NCBI GenBank assembly: GCA_948437815.1
Contig: CAOJKG010000030.1
Coordinates: forward strand, 1-10,146
From: an uncultured Mycoplasmatota bacterium
Lineage (GTDB): Bacteria; Bacillota_I; Bacilli_A; RF39; UBA660
DNA length: 10,146 nt
Direction of reading: 5' to 3'
Part shown: piece after piece, positions 1 to 4,984 of the stretch
Numbering within the stretch: the first letter of the stretch is position 1
How the letters are laid out: each line of letters starts with the position of its first letter
Made by a program: the position numbers and the translations under genes
Notes under the pieces: model-generated
What the model was told of the DNA's origin: nothing
The model's database searches: none
The model's input: only the letters and a program-made list of their open reading frames with translations

Positions 1-108
1 AAAAACTACAACTGCTTTATGATATAAGCCTTTTTTATGACACTCTTCACGACTAGCAATTTCACCAGTAAATTCTCCCATTTCATTTAATACATCAAAA
101 TTTTCCAT
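1..108 (-). CDS. NUDIX hydrolase, N-terminal fragment (runs off the left edge)
   Basis: Only the first 36 codons are in the window, starting at the ATG at 106-108. The peptide reads MENFDVLNEMGEFTGEIAS, then REECHKKGLYHKAVVVF. This is the typical opening of the NUDIX subgroup related to isopentenyl-diphosphate isomerase (family pattern: D-hL-DE-G--TG, R-ECH--G-hHRA). The NUDIX box itself (GX5EX7REUXEEXGU) lies outside the window, so the catalytic residues cannot be checked. The start is one base after the methyltransferase stop codon. The Shine-Dalgarno AGGAAAG lies inside the last codons of that gene, so the two are almost certainly co-transcribed and translationally coupled. The substrate is unknown. 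Confidence 0.8.
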   Translation of the reverse strand, partial: MENFDVLNEMGEFTGEIASREECHKKGLYHKAVVVF

Positions 109-109
109 T

Positions 110-931
110 TTATATTTTCTTCTTTCCTATAAACATAGCATGACCACACAATTCGATTATTTCTGGTAAAGATGCTGTCTTTTCTATTAAATCTAGTACT
201 GCATCAAACATTTCCTTATCCTTAATATCATAAATATTGTCTTCTTTTTCGTAACCAAATCCTCTTATAGAAGATATATCAATTTTTTCAAATCTATTTT
301 TTTTAAATAATTCTTCTATTTCATTTGAAGTTGGATAATAACCTTCTTGAAAGCCACTTTTATCTAAATTATTAAACTTACCTGTATTAAATGTTTCTTT
401 TAAATTGTTTACATTAACTTGCTCTGGATGTCTAAAAAATCTATCTACAATAGCTATGCTTCCTGAAAGATAAGGAATAAAACTTGCAAAAACTAAGCCT
501 TCCTTTTTTAAAACTCTATTTACTTCTTTAATGCATTTATTTCTTTCTGTTTCGTCTAATAAATGATATAATGGCCCCAATAGGAATACAACATCAAATT
601 TTTCATTTTCATAAATACTTAAATCAATGGCATTTACTACATCACAAGAAATAACATTAGAATTATTTTCTCTTTTTGCTTTTTCTTTAGCTTTTAAAAT
701 TAAATCTGGTGATAAATCTGCTAAATACATTTTGTACCCTTCTTTAGCAAGTGTAAAAGTATATATTCCTGTAGCTCCTCCTAAATCAAGAATCGTTCCT
801 GTTTGTGGTAAATATTTTTTTAGCTTTTTCAAAGTCATTTCATATTCTAATTTACCACTATTATCTTTAACTAATCTATTATCTTCATCAAAATTTTTGT
901 AATATTCTTTAATTTTATTAAAATCTGTCAT
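110..931 (-). CDS. Class I SAM-dependent methyltransferase
   Basis: This 273-aa protein has a Rossmann-fold methyltransferase core. Motif I, the SAM-binding glycine loop, is LDLGGATG at residues 48-55. The acidic residue at the end of strand 2 is D72 in ADLSP. The motif IV region FDVVFLLGPLYHL is at 112-124, followed by the post-motif helix and LKKEGLVFASF. This matches the Methyltransf_11/25 type; the C-terminal 120 residues would hold the substrate cap and do not reveal the substrate. The start is the ATG at 929-931 with AAAGGAG 6 bases upstream. It sits one base upstream of the NUDIX gene and shares its transcript. Pairing with a NUDIX enzyme suggests small-molecule or nucleotide-derivative chemistry, but that is inference. 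Confidence 0.85.
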   Translation of the reverse strand: MTDFNKIKEYYKNFDEDNRLVKDNSGKLEYEMTLKKLKKYLPQTGTILDLGGATGIYTFTLAKEGYKMYLADLSPDLILKAKEKAKRENNSNVISCDVVNAIDLSIYENEKFDVVFLLGPLYHLLDETERNKCIKEVNRVLKKEGLVFASFIPYLSGSIAIVDRFFRHPEQVNVNNLKETFNTGKFNNLDKSGFQEGYYPTSNEIEELFKKNRFEKIDISSIRGFGYEKEDNIYDIKDKEMFDAVLDLIEKTASLPEIIELCGHAMFIGKKKI

Positions 932-957
932 AGTTTTTCTCCTTTACTAATTAAAAA

Positions 958-1011
958 AATTATACCACACATTATAATTTTTTAAAACATTACATATCTT
1001 TTTCTTGCCTG
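958..1011. repeat. Degenerate copy of the DUF5131 gene 3' end (copy A)
   Basis: Aligned by eye with 1139-1191, this stretch differs at about 9 of 54 positions, including a single-base indel in an A-run. Copy B contains the last 13 codons and stop of the DUF5131 gene plus 14 bases beyond. Copy A has lost the reading frame. Similarity stops sharply at both ends. The 127 bases between the copies are unrelated to either flank as far as I can see. Confidence 0.6.
959..964 (-). promoter_or_regulatory. Possible -10 element for the methyltransferase-NUDIX operon
   Basis: On the minus strand this reads GGTATAATT, a perfect TATAAT, about 28 bases before the methyltransferase start. A second TATAAT lies at 971-976. 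Neither has a good -35 at 16-18 bases. Both lie inside the duplicated segment 958-1011, so the promoter may have been created by, or borrowed through, that duplication. Confidence 0.4.
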
Positions 1012-1138
1012 AGGGATCTCGTACTTAACATACGATTAGAACATTCACATATAAAATGCTTGGTTCGATACATCTAACACAATATAAGTTTTCATATAAT
1101 CACGTCCTGTCTATGTTGTTTTTATATGTGTTTTTGGT
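1012..1138. other. Spacer between the two repeat copies, no gene supported
   Basis: No convincing gene is seen. On the minus strand a 16-codon ORF (MKTYIVLDVSNQAFYM) starts at the ATG at 1096-1098, behind a weak AGGA. Its opening resembles the first residues of several nuclease or transposase families, but it ends at once. The spacer also holds a short inverted repeat, TCGTA...TACGA, at 1019-1035. It could be a scrap of an inserted or deleted gene. Confidence 0.3.
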
Positions 1139-1191
1139 AATTATATCATACATTATAATTTTTTTAAATATTCCATGCCTTTTTTTGCTTG
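1139..1191. repeat. Copy B of the 53-54 base direct repeat (3' end of the DUF5131 gene)
   Basis: Partner of the segment at 958-1011. It covers the DUF5131 stop codon region and a downstream TATAATT. It is the functional copy, because it retains the gene's reading frame. Confidence 0.6.
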
Positions 1192-1875
1192 ATTATGTTC
1201 ATCATGATGTTTTATTTTATATACTTTACCATTCATTAAAAAATTAGAACCTGTTTGATGAAAATCAAATTTGACATTGTATTTTTTGCAATCTAAATAT
1301 ATTTTCTTAATCCATTCAAAATCACAAATACGGGCATTATCATAAGATTCTCCACCTACAGATACTTCATTTATTTTGCCAGTTTTTAAGTATTCTTTTA
1401 AATCGACATATTCTAAAATGGGAGATACTAATATTGCTTTTCTTTTTGATGGTATTTCTAATAATATAGGTATACGTTTATCAGCCATAGCTTGATTTTC
1501 AGCAGTAACTGCAATTATAACATTATCATATCCTAAGCCCCAATCACTTGGTAAGTTTTTATAAAAACGCTCTATTCTTTTAGTGCATATTAAAAAATTA
1601 ACATCTGGTCTTTTTTTTATAATTTCCCAAGCATCACTTCGCCATTCGTCAGCTTCTTCAATGAAAAAATCAGAAGTAAAACAAGTTGCTACTTCAGTTT
1701 CTGCTGGTATTTTATATTCACCATTTCGCGATTTTTTTAAAGGTAAATTAAAATTAGTTATGTTTTTAGTTACAATATTAGAATCTTTATCTCTTTTACT
1801 ATCTAAAAAATATACATAACAATTGAGACATCCTGGACTACATTTATGACAGCCATGCCAAGGATTCCAAAGCAT
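1153..1875 (-). CDS. DUF5131 family protein (phage Gp37/Gp68-like)
   Basis: This 240-aa protein opens with MLWNPWHGCHKCSPGCLNCY. That is the signature of the DUF5131 (phage Gp37/Gp68) family, which is thought to be radical-SAM-like in fold. The family's cysteine cluster CX6CX2C is present as C9, C16 and C19; an extra C12 falls between them. Further conserved-looking blocks are FTSDFFIEEAD (67-77), FLICTKRIERF (95-105), IIAVTAENQ (121-129) and the VGGES core near 173-177. The biochemical role of the family is not established. It is often found in phages and mobile regions beside a three-Cys-motif partner gene (TcmP); none is in this window. The ATG at 1873-1875 has GGGGGTG upstream. The 3' end is partly duplicated at 958-1011. 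Confidence 0.85.
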   Translation of the reverse strand: MLWNPWHGCHKCSPGCLNCYVYFLDSKRDKDSNIVTKNITNFNLPLKKSRNGEYKIPAETEVATCFTSDFFIEEADEWRSDAWEIIKKRPDVNFLICTKRIERFYKNLPSDWGLGYDNVIIAVTAENQAMADKRIPILLEIPSKRKAILVSPILEYVDLKEYLKTGKINEVSVGGESYDNARICDFEWIKKIYLDCKKYNVKFDFHQTGSNFLMNGKVYKIKHHDEHNQAKKGMEYLKKL

Positions 1876-1924
1876 ATTAACACCCCCTTTTTATTAAAAT
1901 ATACATTTTACTATATTAATTTCT

Positions 1925-1953
1925 TTGCGATAGGCTTAAATTTTTGATATAAT
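1925..1953 (+). promoter_or_regulatory. Toxin promoter: TTGCGA-17-TATAAT with extended -10
   Basis: The -35 TTGCGA (1925-1930, 4/6 to consensus) is 17 bases from a perfect -10 TATAAT (1948-1953), which is preceded by TGA, the TGn extended -10. Transcription should begin near A1960. This is one of the strongest plus-strand promoter patterns in the window, and the only gene it can serve is the 27-codon peptide at 2015. Confidence 0.75.
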
Positions 1954-1984
1954 TTAGTTAGGAACATTTAATAGTTGGGCGATG

Positions 1985-2006
1985 CCTCTTTTCGTATGAA
2001 AGGAGG
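1985..2006 (+). promoter_or_regulatory. Shine-Dalgarno-sequestering 5' UTR hairpin
   Basis: CCTCTTTTC (1985-1993) pairs with GAAAGGAGG (1998-2006) around a GTAT tetraloop. That is 9 base pairs with a single G-U wobble, and two further G-U pairs can extend the base. The 3' arm is exactly the ribosome binding site of the peptide at 2015, so the leader would be translationally silent unless opened. Confidence 0.7.
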
Positions 2007-2014
2007 TGATAAGA

Positions 2015-2098
2015 TTGTCAAAAAAAGATTTTTTAATCTTCTCTTTGATTATCATTATCCTTTTACTTATAGTTTTACTATTTGTAATTCTAAAATAA
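2015..2098 (+). CDS. 27-aa membrane peptide, putative type I toxin
   Basis: The ORF starts at TTG (2015-2017), 8 bases after a very strong AAAGGAGGTGAT. The peptide begins MSKKDFLIFSL and is then almost entirely Ile/Leu/Val/Phe to a final lysine. It is a short charged N-terminus followed by one transmembrane helix of about 20 residues. Size and shape match membrane-acting toxins of type I systems (Fst, TxpA, BsrG and similar), but I do not recognise the sequence as any named family. Supporting context: a dedicated extended -10 promoter, an SD locked in a hairpin, 5'-3' complementarity across the transcript, and a convergent antisense promoter. It is the only supported plus-strand gene here. 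An alternative reading is a leader or regulatory peptide. Confidence 0.7.
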   Translation: MSKKDFLIFSLIIIILLLIVLLFVILK

Positions 2099-2102
2099 AA
2101 GA

Positions 2103-2132
2103 ATCACCTAACTCTATCCAGATTTAGGTGAT
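2103..2132 (-). terminator. Putative terminator of the antisense (antitoxin) RNA
   Basis: A perfect 9-bp stem ATCACCTAA / TTAGGTGAT (2103-2111 with 2124-2132) encloses a 12-base loop. Read on the minus strand it is followed by TCTTTTATTTT, a usable intrinsic terminator tail. On the plus strand no T-run follows, so there it is a 3' UTR hairpin. Its 5' arm ATCACCT can alternatively pair with AGGTGAT (2004-2010) of the toxin's ribosome binding site. Confidence 0.6.
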
Positions 2133-2146
2133 GCACTATTTAGAGC

Positions 2147-2180
2147 AACACTCAACATGCGATATTGAATGTTCCTTTTT
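2147..2180 (+). terminator. Putative terminator of the toxin mRNA
   Basis: AACACTCAA (2147-2155) pairs with TTGAATGTT (2165-2173), 8 of 9 positions, with a 9-base loop. CCTTTTTATT follows. The right arm also belongs to the segment complementary to the mRNA's 5' end, so the two pairings would compete, as in known type I toxin mRNAs. Confidence 0.5.
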
Positions 2181-2209
2181 ATTGTATGAAGATTCCTTCA
2201 TCTGTATAC

Positions 2210-2238
2210 AGAATAACATAAATTAAGATTTTTAGCAA
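2210..2238 (-). promoter_or_regulatory. Antitoxin RNA promoter: TTGCTA-17-TATTCT, extended -10
   Basis: On the minus strand the -35 TTGCTA (2233-2238) is 17 bases from the -10 TATTCT (2210-2215), which is preceded by TGT. Both hexamers match 4/6 of consensus and the TGn compensates. No protein gene starts downstream on this strand before 1875, so the promoter should serve a non-coding transcript. Confidence 0.6.
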
Positions 2239-2256
2239 GAAGCTTTCACTTAACTA

Positions 2257-2787
2257 CTATTCTACTAACTTTGCAGGATATATTTCGTATAAACCTATGT
2301 CTTCAACGTTTAAAATAAATTCTTCAAAGTTTTCTCTTAACTTTTCTTGCATACTTATAATTTTATCATAAGCTTTATCAATATGAATTGTAATATGAAA
2401 CTTAAAAGTCTCAGGATTATATTTTGAAACAGGCTTTATTTCATAAATCTCTTTTTGTAATTTCTTTAAATATTCATTACTCTCTACTTCAAAATATAAA
2501 ACATAACTATCTTCTTTTCCATTCATTATTTTTATGTCTTTAACTTTAATTTGAAATTTCTTAAAACTAATATTTTTTAATGAATTTAAGATTTCTTTTT
2601 CTTGTGATATATCCCAAGCACAAAAAGTAAAATGAAATGGTAATGTATCAACTTCTTCTCTATTTACTACATTTTTACCAAAAGGAACTTTACATAAATT
2701 AGATTTATTTATAACTTTTAAAATATCTTTAATTTTAATAATTGATTCTTTATCAAAAATAGAAAATAATGTAATTCTTTCATTCAT
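2257..2787 (-). CDS. 2H phosphoesterase superfamily (LigT-like, '2'-5' RNA ligase') protein
   Basis: This 176-aa protein has the two HxT motifs that define the 2H phosphoesterase fold: HFT at residues 52-54 (PFHFTFCAW) and HIT at 131-133 (KFHITIHI), 79 residues apart. Each is embedded in a beta strand, as in LigT and CPDase-type enzymes. Such proteins cleave or form 2',5'- or 2',3'-cyclic phosphodiester bonds in RNA fragments or small nucleotides; the substrate here cannot be told. The ATG at 2785-2787 has only a modest SD (GGGAAG). It has its own strong promoter at 2892-2920. It shows no terminator of its own: the antitoxin promoter follows the stop codon, so readthrough would add antisense RNA against the toxin. 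Confidence 0.8.
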   Translation of the reverse strand: MNERITLFSIFDKESIIKIKDILKVINKSNLCKVPFGKNVVNREEVDTLPFHFTFCAWDISQEKEILNSLKNISFKKFQIKVKDIKIMNGKEDSYVLYFEVESNEYLKKLQKEIYEIKPVSKYNPETFKFHITIHIDKAYDKIISMQEKLRENFEEFILNVEDIGLYEIYPAKLVE

Positions 2788-2891
2788 ATTTTATCTTCCC
2801 GTATCTTTATTTTTCTATCTTAATAGTGTAATAAAAAGCCTTTTTTTGACTCTTGCATATAAATAGATTTTAAAATATTAATTTCACTTAT

Positions 2892-2920
2892 AGTATAACA
2901 AGCTATTGCTTAATTATCAA
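2892..2920 (-). promoter_or_regulatory. Promoter of the 2H phosphoesterase gene: TTGATA-17-TATACT, extended -10
   Basis: The -35 TTGATA (2915-2920) and -10 TATACT (2892-2897) each match 5/6 of consensus, with a 17-base spacer and a TGT extended -10. Transcription would start near 2885, leaving a leader of about 98 bases. The leader holds a 12-codon ORF (MQESKKGFLLHY) without a visible ribosome binding site. Confidence 0.7.
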
Positions 2921-3008
2921 TAATTTTTGGTAATTTTTCGATTCTTTTGCAGAATCTGTAACTTTAATATTTTTAGGTATCACTTTAGGTAAAGATAATC
3001 TACTATTT

Positions 3009-3362
3009 TTAGCATAAATATAAAATTTTAATAATTGTATTTTTTAAATTTGAAGTGGTTTTTTTTATAAATATTCCATTTCTACTTTTTACCTCTTTTT
3101 CTAAAGTATAATCATCATAACCTGTTAGCATAACAAACTTTGTGCTATTATTATTGTTTCTTAAATATTTTAATAAATCTAACCCGTTTTTTTCTCCCAT
3201 TTGATAATCAGAACATATTAAGTCAAACTTAATTTCATTAATCTTATTTATCCCATCATCAACATTATAAGCTAATATGATATTTATATTTTCTTTTTTT
3301 AATGTATATGATAGTATTTTAAGAAAATCATAATCATCATCAACTAATAAAATATTTTTCAT
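3009..3362 (-). CDS. Stand-alone response regulator receiver domain
   Basis: This 117-aa protein is a receiver domain with no output domain. The acidic pocket is D8-D9-D10, the phospho-acceptor is D52 (DLICSDYQM), the switch threonine is T80 (MLTGY) and the conserved lysine is K100 (FIKK), so it should be phosphorylatable. It starts 3 bases after the YxeA gene stop, behind AGGAA, and is the last gene of the transporter operon. Single-domain receivers usually act as phosphate sinks or protein-interaction switches. It may take phosphate from the kinase encoded at 7907-8926, but that is inference. The 220 bases after it carry no clear terminator, and a frame-shifted, stop-free stretch runs from about 3035 to 2905. 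Confidence 0.85.
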   Translation of the reverse strand: MKNILLVDDDYDFLKILSYTLKKENINIILAYNVDDGINKINEIKFDLICSDYQMGEKNGLDLLKYLRNNNNSTKFVMLTGYDDYTLEKEVKSRNGIFIKKTTSNLKNTIIKILYLC

Positions 3363-3365
3363 GTT

Positions 3366-3728
3366 TTATTCCTGATAATAATCTTTTACTTTAATAGGTA
3401 AATCATCATATTGCACTTCTTCCCATTTATGAACTCCTCTAAGAAAATAATAATAAACCTTTAGAAATGCTCCTTCTTTTAATTCACGATTAGTTCCTAA
3501 TCTTATTTCTTTAGATTTACCATTTTTATCATACATTTTTAGATTATATTCATATTTCATTCCACCATGCTTGTCAAATACTCCGCCATTTGAATTAACT
3601 TTTTCTAGCTTACTATTATCAATTTTAGTATAGTAAGTAAAATCTTTTATAAATACATAACGATATGTTAAACAACTTAATATTATAAAAACTAATATTC
3701 CTATGACTATTGCTAATTTTCTTTTCAA
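3366..3728 (-). CDS. yxeA: YxeA family (DUF1093) exported protein
   Basis: This 120-aa protein has a positively charged start (MKRK) and one hydrophobic segment (residues 5-20) that can be a signal peptide or anchor. C19 follows ILS, a loose lipobox. The rest is the YxeA fold pattern: YYTKIDNSK, then YEYNLKMYDKNGKSKEI, then LKEGAFLKVYYY, then WEEVQYDDLPIKVKDY. In B. subtilis, yxeA follows the yxdLM transporter genes. The function is not established, but the link to peptide-sensing ABC modules recurs. The start is TTG (3726-3728), which overlaps the upstream TGA stop as TTGA; GAGGTGAT lies 9-10 bases before it. Confidence 0.85.
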   Translation of the reverse strand: MKRKLAIVIGILVFIILSCLTYRYVFIKDFTYYTKIDNSKLEKVNSNGGVFDKHGGMKYEYNLKMYDKNGKSKEIRLGTNRELKEGAFLKVYYYFLRGVHKWEEVQYDDLPIKVKDYYQE

Positions 3729-4825
3729 CCTATATCACCTCTTTCAATTGTATTAATGTATTTTACTTTAAATAAAGTATCGTAAAAATGCTTTTTCTTT
3801 TTTAATAAAATTATACCATTTATTATATAAAATATTATTATAAATATAATCGCTCCACTATATAACCAAAAACTTACTTCGATTGTTAAATTTAATCTTC
3901 TTGTGATAGATAGTATTAAATATAATGATATAAAGATAACACCATAATAATATATAAATAGAAATAATATTCTGAAAGTTATATTAATTAATCTATATTT
4001 TTCAAATACTAACCTTACATTTAAAAATTTACTTCCTATTGTATATCCATTTTTTATATAAGGTAGAATAATGTAGTAAATAATAAATACTATAAAAGCT
4101 AAATATTTTATTCTTATAAATATACTAATAAATATAAATAAAATTGCAAATAAGAAGCTATCTAAATAAAATATAGCAATTCTTCTTAATCCAGAAACAA
4201 CAATACTATTTCTGAACGATTTATCATCTATTTCTTCTCTTGTTGGTAAAAAGTTATCTACTATCCCCATAAATGCATAGCCAATTATCCCTCCGAATGT
4301 ATTTATAATTAAATCGTCTACATCAAATACTCTATAAGCATAAGGATATATATGATATAATCCTGTAAGTTGTGTTATTTCAAAAAATAAGCTTAATATG
4401 AAACTTAAAATAATTGTTTCCTTTAAATTATATTTAAAGTAATACCTCATATACATTCCAAAAGGAATAGTCATAAATAGATTAAATATTACTGTATAAA
4501 AACATGGCTCTAAAAGTGCTTTTAAATAAGTGCTTGGATCATTTAAAACAAATGATGTTTCTCTCATGAAATCACTTATAAATCCTAATGGGATGAGTCT
4601 TATCATTCCTTCTTTTTGTACTACATCACTTTTATTTGGAAGTGGCAATATAACTAAAAAATAAATCGTTATCATATAGAGAATAAATGAATAAATTATT
4701 AAAACTCGAAATGGACTAATTGACCCATATTTGTGATAATTATGCAGGATAAATGGAATAGTAAAAATAAGAGAAATAATAGGAAATACTATAATTGCAG
4801 TTTTAATTGAAATTAAGTAATTCAT
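3725..4825 (-). CDS. VanZ-RDD fusion membrane protein
   Basis: This 366-aa protein is nearly all membrane-embedded. Residues 40-195 match the VanZ domain: FFEITQLTG (E149, Q152), YRVFDVDDLIINTFGG (R165, D168, D170-171, N175). From residue 213 an RDD domain follows: RRIAIFYLD (R214-215, D222), GYTIGSKFLNVRLV (260-273) and a C-terminal HFYDTLFKV. VanZ proteins are linked to teicoplanin and lipoglycopeptide tolerance; RDD proteins are small transport-like membrane domains. Its place between the permease and YxeA genes suggests a role in envelope defence. No Shine-Dalgarno is visible before the ATG at 4823-4825. The preceding 25 bases form a hairpin plus ATATAT, so initiation may depend on coupling or structure. 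The stop overlaps the YxeA start. Confidence 0.85.
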   Translation of the reverse strand: MNYLISIKTAIIVFPIISLIFTIPFILHNYHKYGSISPFRVLIIYSFILYMITIYFLVILPLPNKSDVVQKEGMIRLIPLGFISDFMRETSFVLNDPSTYLKALLEPCFYTVIFNLFMTIPFGMYMRYYFKYNLKETIILSFILSLFFEITQLTGLYHIYPYAYRVFDVDDLIINTFGGIIGYAFMGIVDNFLPTREEIDDKSFRNSIVVSGLRRIAIFYLDSFLFAILFIFISIFIRIKYLAFIVFIIYYIILPYIKNGYTIGSKFLNVRLVFEKYRLINITFRILFLFIYYYGVIFISLYLILSITRRLNLTIEVSFWLYSGAIIFIIIFYIINGIILLKKKKHFYDTLFKVKYINTIERGDIG

Positions 4826-4834
4826 ATATATTTA

Positions 4835-4860
4835 AAGGATTAGCATATCTACTAATCCTT
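4835..4860 (-). terminator. Perfect hairpin between the 43-aa gene and the VanZ-RDD gene (attenuator or processing site)
   Basis: CTAATCCTT (4852-4860) and AAGGATTAG (4835-4843) form a 9-bp perfect stem with an 8-base loop. The tail on the minus strand is TAAATATAT, not a clean T-run, so it is at best a partial terminator. It begins within the stop codon of the small gene and ends 9 bases before the VanZ-RDD start. That position could lower expression of downstream genes or protect the upstream mRNA. Confidence 0.45.
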
Positions 4861-4983
4861 ATTCTTTCTAATGATTGCTACGATAATAAGGAATATCATC
4901 AATATTGCAAATGGAATTAAAATTGGTAACCATGTGTCTTTTATACTTTGCCATACATTACTCCAATTATAAGCTAATAACAT
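4852..4983 (-). CDS. 43-aa single-pass membrane protein in the transporter operon
   Basis: The ORF starts at ATG (4981-4983), one base after the permease stop, with AAAGGAG inside the permease's last codons. It encodes 43 residues: an N-terminal, possibly extracellular, Trp-rich part (MLLAYNWSNVWQSIKDTWLP), a transmembrane helix at about residues 21-38, and a basic tail (RKNKD). Tight coupling to the permease argues that it is a genuine gene. It could be a small accessory subunit of the transporter or kinase complex. I do not recognise the family. Confidence 0.75.
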   Translation of the reverse strand: MLLAYNWSNVWQSIKDTWLPILIPFAILMIFLIIVAIIRKNKD

Positions 4984-4984
4984 C

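Larger units (their letters stand above)
2092..2203 (-). ncRNA. Putative antitoxin RNA antisense to the toxin 3' region
   Basis: This is an RNA of about 110 nt inferred from the promoter at 2210-2238 (start near 2203) and the hairpin plus T-rich tail at 2092-2132. It would open with a tight hairpin (ATGAAG-GAAT-CTTCAT, 2186-2201). It would then be fully complementary to the toxin 3' UTR and last codons over roughly 90 bases. This 3'-overlapping, convergent layout is that of RatA/TxpA and SR4/BsrG. No transcript data are available; the ends are estimates. Confidence 0.55.

Noticed and set aside
627..902. Plus-strand 91-codon ORF
   Set aside because: Antisense shadow of the methyltransferase gene, without an SD and with low-complexity composition.
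983..1033. Minus-strand YEIPQARKRYVMF resembling motif VIII of cytosine-5 DNA methyltransferases
   Set aside because: It is 13 residues between stop codons with no other methyltransferase motif nearby. Most of it is explained as the frame-shifted duplicate of the DUF5131 3' end.
1048..1098. Minus-strand 16-codon ORF MKTYIVLDVSNQAFYM as a transposase or nuclease start
   Set aside because: Too short, weak SD, and stops at once; the resemblance rests on a few hydrophobic residues.
1056..1247. Plus-strand 63-codon ORF
   Set aside because: Covers the repeat and the 3' end of the DUF5131 gene on the opposite strand; no SD and the composition is just T-rich hydrophobic.
2940..2956. Perfect 6-bp hairpin GATTCT-TTTGC-AGAATC as terminator of the transporter operon
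   Set aside because: On the minus strand it is followed by GAAAAATTACC, with no T-run; probably not a terminator.
2905..3035. Minus-strand stop-free stretch (SLPKVIPKNIKVTDSAKE...) after the stand-alone receiver, as a pseudogene or frameshifted extension
   Set aside because: No start codon or SD, no recognised family, and it ends inside the promoter region of the 2H gene. Such a run can arise by chance.
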